Source: Hydractinia symbiolongicarpus (lineage: Eukaryota > Cnidaria > Hydrozoa > Anthoathecata > Hydractiniidae). From it: a stretch of 64,000 nucleotides of DNA. A program made the translations under genes and the position numbers. Location: the NCBI RefSeq assembly GCF_029227915.1, contig NC_079879.1:6014001-6078000 (forward strand), written 5' to 3'. How positions within the stretch are numbered: position 1 is the stretch's first letter; each line of letters begins with the position of its first letter. This document shows positions 1 through 12,800 of this stretch, one piece after another. The notes beneath the pieces were generated by a model, which did no database searches, was not told the DNA's origin, and saw nothing but the letters and a program-made list of their open reading frames with translations.

Positions 1-230
1 AAATCAAAATAATTTTTTGAATTTGTGAAATTTAAAGAGAATAATTTTACATACATATTTTTTATTCTAAATCCGTGTATATAACTGTACCCACAAAAGA
101 CAAAAGTATATATGGGCTGAAAAAGGTAATGTACTGAAACACGCAGCTTGGTAGGTGGCCGTGATTGGTGGAAGTGAAAGCTTGTCCCTGGTGCGACTGT
201 AATGAGAGAAAATGCAATTGCAAACTCGTC

Positions 231-312
231 TCACTGTTAAACCGATAGATCCGTTGGAAAAGCAGTGGTCCGCTAACCTAATGGTCTCTGGTTCGAATCC
301 CGTTTGGTCCAA
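231..312 (+). mobile_element. tRNA-like SINE head (fragment)
   Basis: A B-box-like ggttcgaatcc lies at about 289-300, with an upstream tRNA-like arm (ttggaaaagcagtggtccgc). The 5' and 3' ends do not pair as a tRNA acceptor stem, so this is a tRNA-derived SINE head and not a working tRNA gene. Confidence 0.4.
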
Positions 313-585
313 ATTTTCACTTTCGCCGATAGATATCGCCTGCACTACTGATTATTATATAAATATTTATTTAACTTATGTACAAAAAATTCTACAATTT
401 CTTGTTATACTACTATGTAAAAACACTTTTTTGTGTGTAACAGTCGGATCCAATTTTCCCTTCCGTTCTTTCCTTTCCTCCTTCTTGACGTTTGTCTAAA
501 TTTTTAAAGAAGCTATATCACTCTTTAAACGAGTCGTACATCTGCATTAGCCAATACACTCTTGGCTTACATCATCATTGGCCAA

Positions 586-3500
586 TCAGCTATCAGATGT
601 GCTTGTATAATGATAGGAATGCGTTCTTTTTCTTCGTCCACGCCTTTTATATATTCTCCATAAGAACACACTTACTACACCAAGAATTACGACAAGAATG
701 ATTGATACAATGGGAACAATAATTGCCAAATAATTTGGTGATGATTCTGGTTAATAAAATAAATAAAGAAATATTATATTTATAAAAATAATTTAACATC
801 AGTACAAGTTTTCTTTTAAGTAACGCAATATTTCGGCCGAGGCTAAAGGCTAATCCATGGAGGTAGAAATAATAAAATATTTCTACCCCAATGGCTAATA
901 ATTTTCCTCTGAGAGATGAATTGTTGCTAAGTTGTTGTTTGTTGCACTTTGAAAAATCAAATTCACATGTTTGCTTGTTCAGATAGTATCCAGCGAAATT
1001 AAACATACTTTATTACGAATAAATGAACAATCTACTTGTCGTTTTATAATTCCTATTTTTCTTTTTCCATTTATTAATTCACTTCAGTCGATTTTCAAAC
1101 ATCGGGTTACTTACACAAAAGAGTGCAATAACAGCAAACAATTTGTTCCCTTTTTTTGGGATAAAACACCCACACCCTTTCTGATTTTGTTTTGACAGCT
1201 TAAAACAGTTAAACACCCATAATTCAATGCACTAATGAATTTCCCGCCCTCTAAATGCGACTACTTTAAGGGAGTATGCTTAACCTCCATCCGACGTTGG
1301 AAGGGGAAGTGTGGTTTTATAACGTTTTAACGCTCATAGGACTCTCAGGAGGAGAGGAGGTAAAAAATAAATATCAAATTTTGTGAGATGGCCTCGATTT
1401 TTCATCTCTTCTTTTTTGAATCTCCAATACAACAAATTTTATCGGAATTAAAAATCCAGGAACATAATTCAAGATATTTTCCTACCCTTGACTGTAACTC
1501 TTGTGCTGACAACCACATATCCTCTTCGATTTGAAATGAAGCAAAGATATACACCAGAATCACCTACCGCTGCATTGTTTATTTCCAAAACACTAGACCC
1601 GGAACATTGGTCAACTTTTAAAGTTTCAGATTTATCTTTTCCATTTTTCGTTGGTTTGCGGTCCCATCTGAAAAATTTAGGGATATCTAAAATGCAAAAA
1701 CAAATTGTCGTATTAAAAAATGGGTGTAGCTAAATTGTAGAAAATTTTATGGTAATAAATTTCTGCAAATTGAGGAAATAAAACTCGAAAAGTATGCATT
1801 TATTCATGCTCCTTATTATAGCGTTCTTTATACGGGAAACTACTAGAAGTTCAAATTTCAGGTCAAATATGCAAAGGAGCAGGAATTCACTCGGCTTTTT
1901 ATTATTATTTTTCAACTTTTCATTAGATTTTAATCTGGTAGTGCATGTACAAATCCGATTTCAATCGCGTTAGAAAATCTTACAAACTTTAACAGGCGTC
2001 GCAGAATGAACTTCATATTAAAGTAGGCAGAGTAATGTCTGGGTTTTAAAACAAAAAGTAACGGAGTACAATTTCAAGTTTCAAAAGTTTTTAGACAAAA
2101 CTAAATTTATCAGTTACCGTTTCCACCACGTGCTTTGCATGTCAACTTTATTGTTTCTCCAACTTCTATCACACTATCTCTTGGCTCCAACGATTTGACA
2201 AATAATTTTTTATTCTTCTCTGGTTCTGAAAAAAGAAAAACTTAAATTGAGTCAGATCCCTAACAGAAAAGTTTCTCTTTACAACTCATTATGTGCGCTA
2301 CTTCTGTAATGCTCTGCGCATCTTGTCAAAGGTTACTTATCAATGTTTATAAACTCGGGACTAAAGCATCCTCGTCCTAGGGTTTGTTGCCTGATGTCAA
2401 AAAGGCAAGAACCCCTGGGGACGAGTTTGGGCATTGAAGCTCTGATTTTGTTATTGACAATTACTGGGCCTCTGCTGAGCTAACAGTTTTAGTCCTGAGT
2501 TACACTTGCCATTTATTACTGGGCCTCTGCTGAGCTAACAGTTTTAGTCCTGAGTTACACTTGCCATTTATTACTGGGCCTCTGCTGAGCTAACAGTTTT
2601 AGTCCTGAGTTACACTTGCCATTTATTACTGGGCCTCTGTTGAGCTAACAGTTTTAGTCCTGAGTTACACTTACCATTTATTACAATATGAAAGGTTTTC
2701 TTGATTTTCACTTCATTTTTATTTCCAACAAGACATTCATATTTTCCTACATCAGTCAGCATCATGTTTACAAATTTCAAGGAAAATGTTGTGTTTAGAT
2801 GATCATCGTAGTAAAACCTGTCAATATAAAACGTTTAGCGAATGAGTTGCGATATCCTACATTGTTGACGGGAAAAAACAGACTCTTACCTAAAATTTCT
2901 TTCTTTTAGCGGTTTACTATCTTTAATCCACGTTATCCGAGGTCTCTGATAAACAGACATGATTTCACAATCCAGCAGAGATTTTCCACCGATGAAGGTA
3001 GTGATGTTGTAGATATTTTTCACTGATTGAGAGACAAACGCATCTAACAAATGCACAAGTGGTAATCTTGTTAATTGTGTAGAACTTAAAATTCAATAAT
3101 TTGTTTGGACTTTTTGAAATTCTTTTCAACGAGAGAGGCACATAGTCAATTGAGCGGGAGAGGCACTCACTCAATTATTTTTGTGCGTAAAATGTAGTAC
3201 AGGAATTAAGCGCAAAAATTTTTTGCGCGAAAATTACCGCGCAACATAAACTTTTTTCAAAAAAAAAAAATGTAATTGCGAAAAGGTGATTTACAGGCAT
3301 TATCTGTAATTTTATCTAAAACTCTCAATTTTTTTCTTCTTATTTGCGAGAGAAATAAAATTTGCGAGAGATTAATTCTCGCGAAAATTAGTGCAAATAT
3401 AGTATTTGGAGAATTGACTTGTTTTAATCTTTCATTCTTAAACAATATAAAAGCAAGTCGCACCCGCCCTTACACTCCACTCTTGTGGGGCGCACTCTGT

Positions 3501-3766
3501 GTTGAAGAATTTTTATTTAACAATTTTCTTTTCTGTTTTTGTATCAAAATGTCCAACACCAACAAGCTCTCCAAAAATCTATTTCTTTAAATGAAAAATA
3601 TTTCTTCCACAAATAATAAATAACGTACATTTTGATCGGGGCATTTTTTTTGTTGTTGTTGTCGCTGTTGTCGTTGTTGTTGTCGTTGTTGTTGTTGTTG
3701 CTGTTGTTTTCGTCGGAATTGTGACGTTAAGACTTCCATGAGGTTGATTTAAAGTATTACTTAAAG
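586..3766 (-). CDS. Two-Ig single-pass receptor, paralogous cassette (5' end not resolved)
   Basis: Exons: 3766-3629 (Thr-rich linker), 3022-2890 and 2817-2675 (Ig domain 1: LLDCEI, ITWIKDS, GKYECLVG), 2225-2118 and 1686-1486 (Ig domain 2: KLTCKA, FFRWDR, GVYLCFIS), and 746-586 (transmembrane segment starting ESSPNYLAII, then a basic tail RIYKRRGRRKR ending in Ser/Thr/Tyr and a stop at 588-586). Phases match exactly from a phase-1 start, and the order and phases copy the larger receptor next to it. The tail differs completely from the neighbour's. The linker exon has no own ATG, so a signal exon must lie upstream. A candidate is at 6060, but its donor is weak. Alternatively the linker could be spliced onto exons of the larger gene, because phases are compatible. 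No kinase. Confidence 0.62.
2370..2425. repeat. Short inverted-repeat element (foldback)
   Basis: Arms 2370-2392 and 2403-2425 are imperfect reverse complements (cctcgtcctaggg / cccctggggacgag) around a 10-base loop. Fragments of the same cctcgtccccagg motif recur near 5930, 40302-40352 and 41226, so it looks like a dispersed small foldback family. Confidence 0.6.
2461..2680. repeat. Four tandem 55-bp repeats spanning a splice donor
   Basis: Four head-to-tail units: 2461-2515, 2516-2570, 2571-2625, 2626-2680. They are almost identical; the fourth differs at two places. The fourth unit contains the end of the Ig exon (2675) and its GT donor on the minus strand. In the other three the same position reads GC instead of GT. 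Confidence 0.9.
3629..3766 (-). other. Thr-rich stalk exon grown from a TTG/TCG microsatellite
   Basis: On the plus strand 3650-3710 reads as a run of ttg/tcg triplets. On the coding strand it gives ACA/ACG threonine codons, more than 20 Thr with two Ala, followed by a basic end (KKMPRSK) resembling the KRPHSK end of the linker at 14127-14056. It is flanked by a polypyrimidine-AG acceptor and a GTACGT donor, both phase 1. Likely an O-glycosylated stalk whose length can change by triplet slippage. Confidence 0.65.
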
Positions 3767-5997
3767 CTGTAAACAAAAAGATCATAAAAATATGTATCTA
3801 AATACATATCAGAAAGATTCTACAGTAATTATTCGTTGGAATAACAACAATATTGTAACATCCCCCTTCTACTACCCACAAAACAAAAAAAGTCGCACAA
3901 AACATACTTACTATGTACAGTGTGGTATAAGCTCAGTGCGAGTAACAAATCAAACAAAATATGTGTCATATTTTTTAAGAAGGATCTCTAAATAAAGAAA
4001 GTTCTTGTTTTTAAATTGGAGTCAGCTAGGAAGAAATGTGTGAGGAATATTTTCATAGATTATATAGATGATTCCAGCGTGACGTTATTTACACTAAAAT
4101 CACTAAGTGAAAAAAAAGTAATTATCAATTTATTTCTTCACACAAAGGCCTTTCTAGGACTTTAAATGAATTTAAATAAATCAGAAGGCATCAATCTACA
4201 CTCGATAATAGTTTATAACCTTAACGATGTCTCCATGAGAAGAAATCCACAGTAAAAGAACTCTCTTTTCTAAATCCTAGCATATTTTTTTTGCCACGGA
4301 ATTCATTTAGATGTCGAAGGGACAGTCAAACAATGAAGTCACCAGTGAATACATCCATAGATGTAGAAAGAAAAGGAGTCTCTCCTTCCCCCTATGTATA
4401 AACAGACTGGTCTTTTGCTAAAGATATTTAACCAAAGTTAACTATTCCGTCGCAAATATTTTCTAATTTTCGACAAAGTGAAATTAAATCATTTGTTGCA
4501 GCTGTGCGAAGGTAGAATCTTCATAAAATGACTATTTGAAACAACAATGTCACCTAAATGATTAAGGTGACGAAACATAAAAAAGAGCGCGTTTATAGAA
4601 TCACTACTTGATAAAACAAAGCTTACTTCTAACATTCGACTTTGATCCACATTTCAGACTTCGTGCTTTATCATGTGTTTTGTTTACAGCATCAACAAAG
4701 TGCTTGCATGGAGTGTTCATCAATTAAAATTAATTGCTTTCACTATTGTATCTTTAATGAATTAATAGTTTTATAATTAATAAACATACGATAAGGCTTA
4801 AGACAGGAACCAAAAATATATCTTATTATCCAAATAACAATGCATATTTTTTTTTGATGTAGCTATCTCCTATTCGAAAATAGTGGTGAAAGGAAGCGAA
4901 GGAAAATTTGAAACATTTTTACGTGATATTAGCGCTTGTCATTCAAATACAAAAACATGTGGAGTCAGGTAATAGGTTGTAATTATCTTTCAATATAGTA
5001 AGAGAATGAAGGAAATATTAGATATCTCTTTTACACTTAACCAAGAAAATTTCTACGTCAAATAGTTATAACAATCTCGTTCCTAGGAATCCTTTACTGA
5101 TACGAAATGCTGTTTAGACGGTTCTTTTACAGATAAGACTTGGAACGAAGTTGGGGTCAATAGCAAGAATTTTTTTTGCTTTTAGGTCGTAAGTCGGAAA
5201 TTTTTTCTTAGTTTATTCTTGGAGAAATCTTGCAAGGATTATACAGTACACCTTAGATCGCAGGGATTTTTTAATATGATTAAATATAAAATAGGCAAAA
5301 ATGCGTTTGCTTTGGTGAAAATGATCTCATCAAACAACAGTTTTCAGGATAATTTAAGTGTGACAATTAAAATGGCTATATTCCCTTGCTTGTTTCGTAA
5401 AATGTGGAAATTGATTTTAAAGTTTCCCTTCAGTGTTATCTAACTGAACGCAATTTGGTCAAGTTGGTAAAGTTTAAAAAGAAGATACAGAGTTCAAGTA
5501 TCATGTACAGAGTTGACAATAAACAAGCTTTTATTACAAAACATAAAAAAATATATCGTCTATTACAGATCTACCATATTCCAACATTTCTTACCCAAAG
5601 CTTTCTTTAAACTTTCTTAAACTTTTATATAGCTATTTAAGTAAGTGATGAACATATTATCAAAAAATTTGACAATATTTTGATGAGTAATGACAAAAAC
5701 AACATTTCCTTTGTGTTAGGATTATTTAAAAGTAGCTCTTGTCTACAAACAATATCCATGGCAACAGCCACGATAATAGAAAAAAATACAGAAATTTGTG
5801 AATCAAGACAATATCGTTGATTTTTGTGGAATTGTTATCAGCACTGTGTAACAGATTTGATATTAAAACTTGGGTAAAAAACAACATAGTTGGGAGGGCG
5901 AAGTCTCAAGAACTTACAAATAACAGCAACCTCGTCCCCAGGACTTAAATCCAAATGATGCAATTAAAGCTATTACACTTTATCAAACGTAAAAACG

Positions 5998-6060
5998 ACC
6001 TAATATATTCGTTTCCTTAATTACCACAACAAACATTAAAAACACAAAAACCCGTTCCAT
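5998..6060 (-). CDS. Candidate signal-peptide exon for the two-Ig receptor
   Basis: The ATG at 6060-6058 starts a short frame with a hydrophobic core (MERVFVFLMFVVV) and a stop about 25 codons on. It sits upstream of the linker exon at 3766 on the same strand. The obvious GTAATT donor is phase 0 and does not fit the phase-1 acceptor at 3766; a phase-1 donor (G|GTCGTT near 5998) is weak. Kept as a candidate only. Confidence 0.2.
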
Positions 6061-7394
6061 TTTGTGTATATCATCTGTATTAAATTTAGAATATAAAATG
6101 TCTATTATAGCGCCCTATTCCAGCTGTCAGAAGTTTGAGAACAAGCCTTGAAATACGATTAATGATTGTAGAAGTAATTTGACACAATTTGAACATATAA
6201 AACTCAGCGGACATTTCAACAATTAATATATCGCAGTTTTTTCAAAATTTTTGCTGACGTCAGCATACAACTACATGATGAAACATGGAAACGAAGTTGA
6301 CCTTTTTGTTCAGCTTGCACTTCCTTGTATGGACGGAAAACGGTACAAGCATGCGCAGTAGAAATTTTAACCATGCTAGCCGGTGTGAACATCTTGTTTT
6401 CAAAAGTTGAACTGAAGTCAACTTTTTTCCGCATACCGTTTGAAGTAACCAATCAAATCACGCGATTATACTTTTTTTGTTTTGATTTTTAACCTGCAGA
6501 TTTTCCAAAATGGCAGATGACATAGCGAACTTTCTGAGCAGGAGAGTGAGAAAAATTTCGCTTTATCTTAATACCTATCATGATTATTTTCTATTCACTT
6601 TTGCTTTTTGGATGAGGGTGGTACTGTTCACTTAATGCCTCCTTTAACAACACAGGATTCTTAGCCAATGCGACTAACTGTGGCGGGATGCATTTTATAC
6701 GCGACAGCAAGTGAAATGTGAGTTACCAGTAATGAGGTACCTTAAGGTGACTGTTAGTTGCTTACTAGGAGAAATTGACTTCTTTTTTTTGCTCGATTTC
6801 ATTATCACAGGCCTTAAAAGTCGTAACAACTCCTCATATTTTGTTGAATTAATTCTTCAATACTTCGTTAAGCAAAAATCTTCCTCATTCACATGCGATG
6901 CTTTCGGCGATTTTCACGGCTTTTGTTTTGTTGTCTTCCTTAAAGGAGAAAAAGTAACATCAAAGTTTTTAAATTTTATTTTACTTACAGCAGCCATATT
7001 TGTTTTATTTGCGCCAAAATTTCGTTTTCACTTTCCGTTTTCCGTTCATACCATGAAGTGGAAATCAGCCCAGAAGTTACAGGAGTTAGGTGTTTTTGCT
7101 GCCTTTTGCACGTCGGTATCAACTTAACAGAATGGATACACAAAACAGTGACACAACTTGTGTGTGTGTATTTATGAAATAAAAGTATATTCTGTACAAC
7201 ACAAGTCTTCAAATAAACGGTATTACAAAAAGAGTGGTTATTAGTTTAAAATAAGGGTTGAGATACGTGAAAAGAGGCACCAAACAGCACCTCAATCCAG
7301 TTTGCGTGAAATTCGATGCTGGGTACAGTGGCTAATTGTGATTTTTATGTAGTTGTTGATACAGATTCCTTGCTCAATCAAATTGAAAGAAAAG

Positions 7395-7600
7395 TTTTTA
7401 AAATAAAAAAAATCCAAATATAAATAAGTTAAAAAAATATCTTGCGAAAAGTTAGAAAAGTAATTGAAAAATTGAAAAAATACTTTAACACACTATTTGA
7501 ACATTCTCTGCTTTCTTAGCATGGTCAAAATAAAAAAAATCCTCATAAATATACATTACTTATTTTTAATAAACAAATACAGTACCACTAAATTTTCAAA
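7395..7600. repeat. Duplicate of the 3' flank of the six-Ig receptor gene
   Basis: This block matches 8825-9025 over about 200 bases. Shared anchors include gctttcttagcatggtcaaa, followed by cataaatatacattac, and an upstream gaaaaatac block. The 8825-9025 copy lies just past the stop codon of the six-Ig receptor (9176), where its 3' UTR should be. The 7395-7600 copy has no tail exon next to it. Confidence 0.7.
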
Positions 7601-9175
7601 CGTACTCGCATGCAATAGCGCACAAGTAAAAATACTAACTGCATATAAAAGATACAACATTGAATTTCATCGATGGAAACACAAAACGTAAAAAACCTTG
7701 ACACATTGCTAAAGGCTTTTAGATCACATAGCAAAAATGTACATTATACATGCTGTTATAAGCATATATAATTCCGAAAAGACTGGGTTATGCTTAGGCT
7801 TTGACAAAAAGAAGGCGTGGACTATGCTTACTTAAAACAAATTTAACAATCATTTAGACTTCGTTTTAATTTTATTTTATTAAAGAAATATTTTCACAGG
7901 GTTGTCTACGAGCGGCACGGTTGTACTTTAAGTCCTTACGTATTGAAAGGCCTACTTATTTTCCACCGTTACCTTTCTGGAAGTATTAATACTCCTTGGT
8001 TGAAGGGAATATGATAAAAGTGAAATTATGCATTTTCCTTGAGTATTAGGCATAATAACACTAACTTCAACTAACTATCCCCTAAAACAGTTAATATGCA
8101 CAATTCCCAAATTTATCATAATCCCCGTAACACATAGTTACACACCAGTAAAAATTAAATCCAATTCATATTAAAGTGGAATGTAGCTAAAAAATAAAGC
8201 TATATTTTACTCTCTACTATAAACAATTCTAGCAAAGAATCATTTTAGGTTAAGACATTGTGCTTACAAAAACACGTGTAATAAAATATATGACAAAATC
8301 TGCATTTCAAAGAAAGCATATTAAATCAATCAAAGAATTATTTTTTCCTGTTCATAGTTGCGTCCTTGATTGAGTTTAAAAACATTTTTTCACATTTCTA
8401 CTAAAACTTTCTGGAACTTCGACAGATGTTAACACACAAGTCTAGAAAAAAGGCTGATCGTTTAGAATAACTTCAAATGTATTATAGTGCAAGTAAGAAA
8501 TAGCATGTACACAATAACATACAAGTATATATATTGTGGTCCAGACACTATCTTTCCTAGTATAGAATTTTGAAACAGCAGCCAGACAGGCAGACATAGC
8601 GTATTGTTATAATAGACTAGTCGATAAACTAATTCCTACTTCACCTAAAATGACGGCTTGTTTGTTAGAAACTAAGCGTTATTTGGTGGTTTCGTGAAAA
8701 GAAAAAACAAAGCGCAAACTCTATCTTACAGTTTGCGCTATGATATTTATGAAACCAAAAGTGATTGATGGAGCGTGCGGTTACTGATTCAAATCAACCT
8801 TTTTTAAACATTCCAAATAAAAAGTGTTTAAAAATAAACATATCCAAAAATAAATAAGTCACAAAATAAAATATTGCAAAATATTAGAAAAGTAATATAA
8901 AATATAGATTGAAAAAATACTTAAAACACACTACTTGAACATTTTCTGCTTTCTTAGCATGGTCAAAATAAAAAAATTCTTCATAAATATACATTACATG
9001 TTTTTACAAAACAAACATGGTACCCAAACATTTTTCAACTTTTAGGAAAATGTTGCAAAATAAGGAAGTAATGCTCATATTGCTGATCCATAATTTTTCT
9101 TGAAAAGCTTTAAAAAAACGAAACAGTCTTTGAGCTTACGGGAAGTTAATCAATCTAAAAAGACGCAACAATTAT

Positions 9176-9866
9176 TTATATATGCTCCCACTCCTGATCA
9201 ATTTTAGATGTGCTTCCACGATCAGATGGTAACGTTTCATTAACTGCTTCTGACAATACAAGCAGAGAACTTTCATCGTCATATGCATCCTCGTTCGCTG
9301 TCTTCTCATCTACTTCGTTTATAACTTTACTACCAGCAAGTGACGTCACGCTTGGTGATCTAGCCGTCACATCTGCTTGTGAGCCTGCTAAGCTGTTTTG
9401 TGCCTCAGCTTCGTCCGGACTTGTGCCAGAATGCACAATTACTATTGGAATATTCTAAACGCAAAAAAAACATTTAAGTCTTTTAAATTCTCTTTTACAG
9501 AAAGATGGTATATCAGTACAGTTGGAAATTCTGTCTTCTACATTTAAAAAATACATTTATAATATACAAGAAATCTAAAATTATGGCATTTGTTTATTAG
9601 CAATGAAATTAAAAATTACTGATAACTTACATTTGGTTGGTTCTCTTGTGCTTCAACTACTGGAGTTTTCTGAGCAGGACTCAATTTCAATTTTTCCTCC
9701 TCAAGTTTCTTTTCGTTCTCATGCCACCAAACACAACCAATAATTAACAACACAAGTAAAAACACGGGCAAAGCAACTAACACTGCTAATGAGAATGGGA
9801 GGTTGATGCTCTTCCCATACTTCTCTAAGTACTCCGCCTCTAGCTGATCCTTTGTTAGTGGTGGCA
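9176..9866 (-). CDS. Transmembrane and cytoplasmic exons of the six-Ig receptor
   Basis: Exon 9866-9631 codes an acidic juxtamembrane stretch (KDQLEAEYLEKYG), a hydrophobic membrane span of about 26 residues ending in VWW, and a charged Glu/Lys segment; it ends in phase 0. Exon 9454-9176 codes 92 residues of Ser/Glu/Asp-rich tail ending EWEHI, with one acidic tyrosine site (EDAYDDE). There is no kinase, no clear paired-tyrosine ITAM and no other known domain. If the tail signals, it must do so through adaptors. This is the only membrane exon found for the three cassettes. Confidence 0.72.
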
Positions 9867-12800
9867 CTGAAAAGCAAGATTCATTTCCACTTAACGTTAT
9901 TTTATAAAGCAGGAACTCAGTAAAAAAGAGCAAAGAACACAATTAATTCATAAAATTCTGAATTATAGGGTAAAGTAATAAAATAGCAGCTACATAAAAA
10001 TGCAAATAACCCAAAAATCAATTGATTGCTACAACAACAACAATAACAACCCTTTAAACCAACAACTTGATAAGAGAACTCACCAGGAAGCACTATCAAC
10101 ATCATGGACTGTTCAGAGTAGCCTTTATCACTAAACACAAAACAACTGTATTCACCAGAATCCTCAATAGAGGCTGACATCAACTCAAATGTACTCCTGT
10201 CTGTTCGCTTTAACTTTAAGTCTTCAATTTTATGAACAACACCGTCTTTGACATAAGACATGTTTGACAATCGTTGTACATGCATTATGTCACCATCTTT
10301 CTCTTGATGTGAACTCAGTGCTTTGTTCGTCTCCGTTGTATTTGTTGAATTTGAAATGGTAAGGTTGGATTGTAAGTGTCTTGTCCATTTAATAAAGGGT
10401 ACGACTGCATCTAGATATTAACAAATAAAGTTAGACTATATTGCTTTTCTTAGTATTGGGCATCCTTAAAATGACTCTACATAATGGCGATAAACGTGGA
10501 AAAATAGAAAAAGGTTTCATATTCACTATCTTTAATTTAATTATGAAATTAAACCAATTACTAAAGGACATTGCTCTTGACATGAATTTGACTATAAATT
10601 ACTTTTTTTAATTTGACTTTATTTTGTCCAACACTAGTTCTTTACCTTTTATTTTTTCAGCTGAACATGAGAGTTTTACGCTTTCACCGACTTGTACAAC
10701 AACAGTATGGTTAGGTGAGAAATCAGCAATCTCTGGTTTTTGATTGTAGGTGTTCTCTGTAATGAAAAAGACATTACAATGTGCCAGCAAAAAAAAAACA
10801 ATCCACAATCCAACAAGAAAACCATATATGAGCATTAAATGCAGAGAAATTTACCAGTGATGTCTGGAGAATGTACGTTTTTGCCATGTAAAATTAAATA
10901 GGGAGATTTGCACAGGCACCTTCTTGGTTATCTTTATTACCAACCGATGCAATTATACATCCCTCTCATTCTACAGTATAGATTGACCTTATTGGTAACC
11001 TTTTCCTTTTGAGTTCTCCTGTAACCTTCTACATGTTGTGATAAATACAATTATATGGGTAAAAAACAAAGCAGACAAATTCTTAATTTAAATTAAACAA
11101 TTTCCCTCACAGCATCTTTTAGAAACAACATTAAAAAAAGAAAAGAAAATAACTACAAAATCTCACCTTTTATGTGTAAGACGATAGTCGTTGCGATTGG
11201 TTTAACTATGTTGTTATCAGCCACGCATTTATACTTCCCTGCGTCTGCAGCAAGCAAGTTTTTTAGTACTAACCCAAACATCTTATTCATATTTTTCGGA
11301 AACAGTCTACAAAAATGAAAGTACAACAACAAATAAGTTTCTTTGACTTGTTGATTTAGTAGCTGATTTTTCATTCAGACAACATGCTCATTTTCAAAGC
11401 AATATTTGTGAATTTTTCAATCTGTAGTGATACTCTGGACAGGTTTTAATAAACGGATACTGATCGGTTTTTTATGTTGTGAAGTAAGCCAAAAGTCAGA
11501 AGTACAGACCCTTGCCCTTGATTAAGGACATTGTATTTTACAGCGCAACATCAAAACCGGTCAATTCTTCTTTTTATTACTTGACTGCATCTCATATAAA
11601 AAAATTTTTTTTACGTAAACAAAATATTTGAAGTCACATTTTGTTTAAGTTGGTCTTCTTAAGTCACCGAGAAAAAACAACACACGTTCGATTTTGAAAA
11701 TTTTAGAATTCAAGATAGTTCGATTTAATCTTTTTTTTAATTACACAAAACAAATCAAAAAAGATGTTTATGTGAATTAAAAAAAATTGGTCTTAGGTAA
11801 GTCAAAATGTTTTTCATGCTATTGAAATCTGTTCTTTAGTTATTCATGTTTTTATTATGATACCATTTTAAAAATGACCTTCCAAACCGGTTAGAATATC
11901 TCCATACAAAGCCCTGTTTTCATGAACCGTAAGCCAAATCATCGGATTTTTTTTTTCATACTAACCAGTTTGTACAAGTCCGGTTCTCAGTACTACCGTT
12001 GTGAAATAAATTTTTGCGAGAATTGAATTCCGCGATTTCGCGAAAACTTGTTTTTGCGAATGTTTGTCATTCACAAAATTAAATTCAAAGCCTTGTTGTT
12101 AGCAAAATTTGAGGGATAAGTAATTATGATGTTCGCGTAAGTTCACCAATTTTTAACCCTTTCTAAGTCTATACATCTAAAAAAAACAAAGTTTTATGAC
12201 AAGAGCGTATTGGGGACTATTCTTTATCGAAATGGGAATATATTGATTTCGATAAAAAAAAAATAAAGACAATTTTTACTGCACATGTTCTACACATTTC
12301 AGGAGAAATGACATCCGCTGTTGTAGGCTGCGTGTTTTCTTTTTATGTCTACATCGCACGTGGTTTTCTTGATAGGATATTTTCCTATTTACTCTTCGAC
12401 ATTTAGAAAACACTCTAGCACACCTGTAGTAATTAAATCAGTGCATATTTCGTCCTGGGACAAGTCTTACCTTTCTATTGGAGCCTTCGTTTTATTACGA
12501 GTTTTTCAACTTTTGCAGAAAAAGTATTTTATGAGCCTTTACGCGAGTAAACATTTTTAAACGTTAAAGAACGGGAAATCATACCACATATCTAACGAGG
12601 TGTGTGAGATAATAAGCTCATCATTAGCACGAAAAATATCCTTTGAATGAAACGGTATTTAAAAAATACACAATTCGAAGGACTGTTCGTAAATTTAGAA
12701 AAATGAAAATTCAAATTTCTTAAAATAAAACAGTATTTTAAAAGAAGAAGCGCTTATAATTTTAATATAATGTTTCTTGTGACATTTTAGTTTGGTTACG

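Larger units (their letters stand above)
3767..9175. other. Region between the two Ig receptor genes, no supported gene
   Basis: Apart from the candidate signal exon at 6060, I see no Ig exon or other recognisable coding block. It holds a duplicated AT-rich block (7395-7600, matching 8825-9025), a cctcgtcccca fragment near 5930 and general AT-rich DNA. The open frame 6711-7127 has no recognisable domain and is probably chance. Confidence 0.5.

Noticed and set aside
231-312. Functional tRNA gene
   Set aside because: B box present, but the acceptor-stem ends do not pair; same for 34440-34740, 54406-54505 and 57065-57182, which have SINE-type bodies.
6510-6560. Possible first exon starting MADDIANFLSRR
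   Set aside because: The ATG context and a GTGAG follow, but the donor lacks the usual AG before GT and no downstream exon was found.
6711-7127. 138-codon plus-strand frame
   Set aside because: Hydrophobic, Phe-rich composition as expected for AT-rich noncoding DNA; no domain, no partner exon.
9210-9458. Plus-strand frame opposite the receptor tail
   Set aside because: Antisense shadow of the tail exon, which has proper splice signals and phase.
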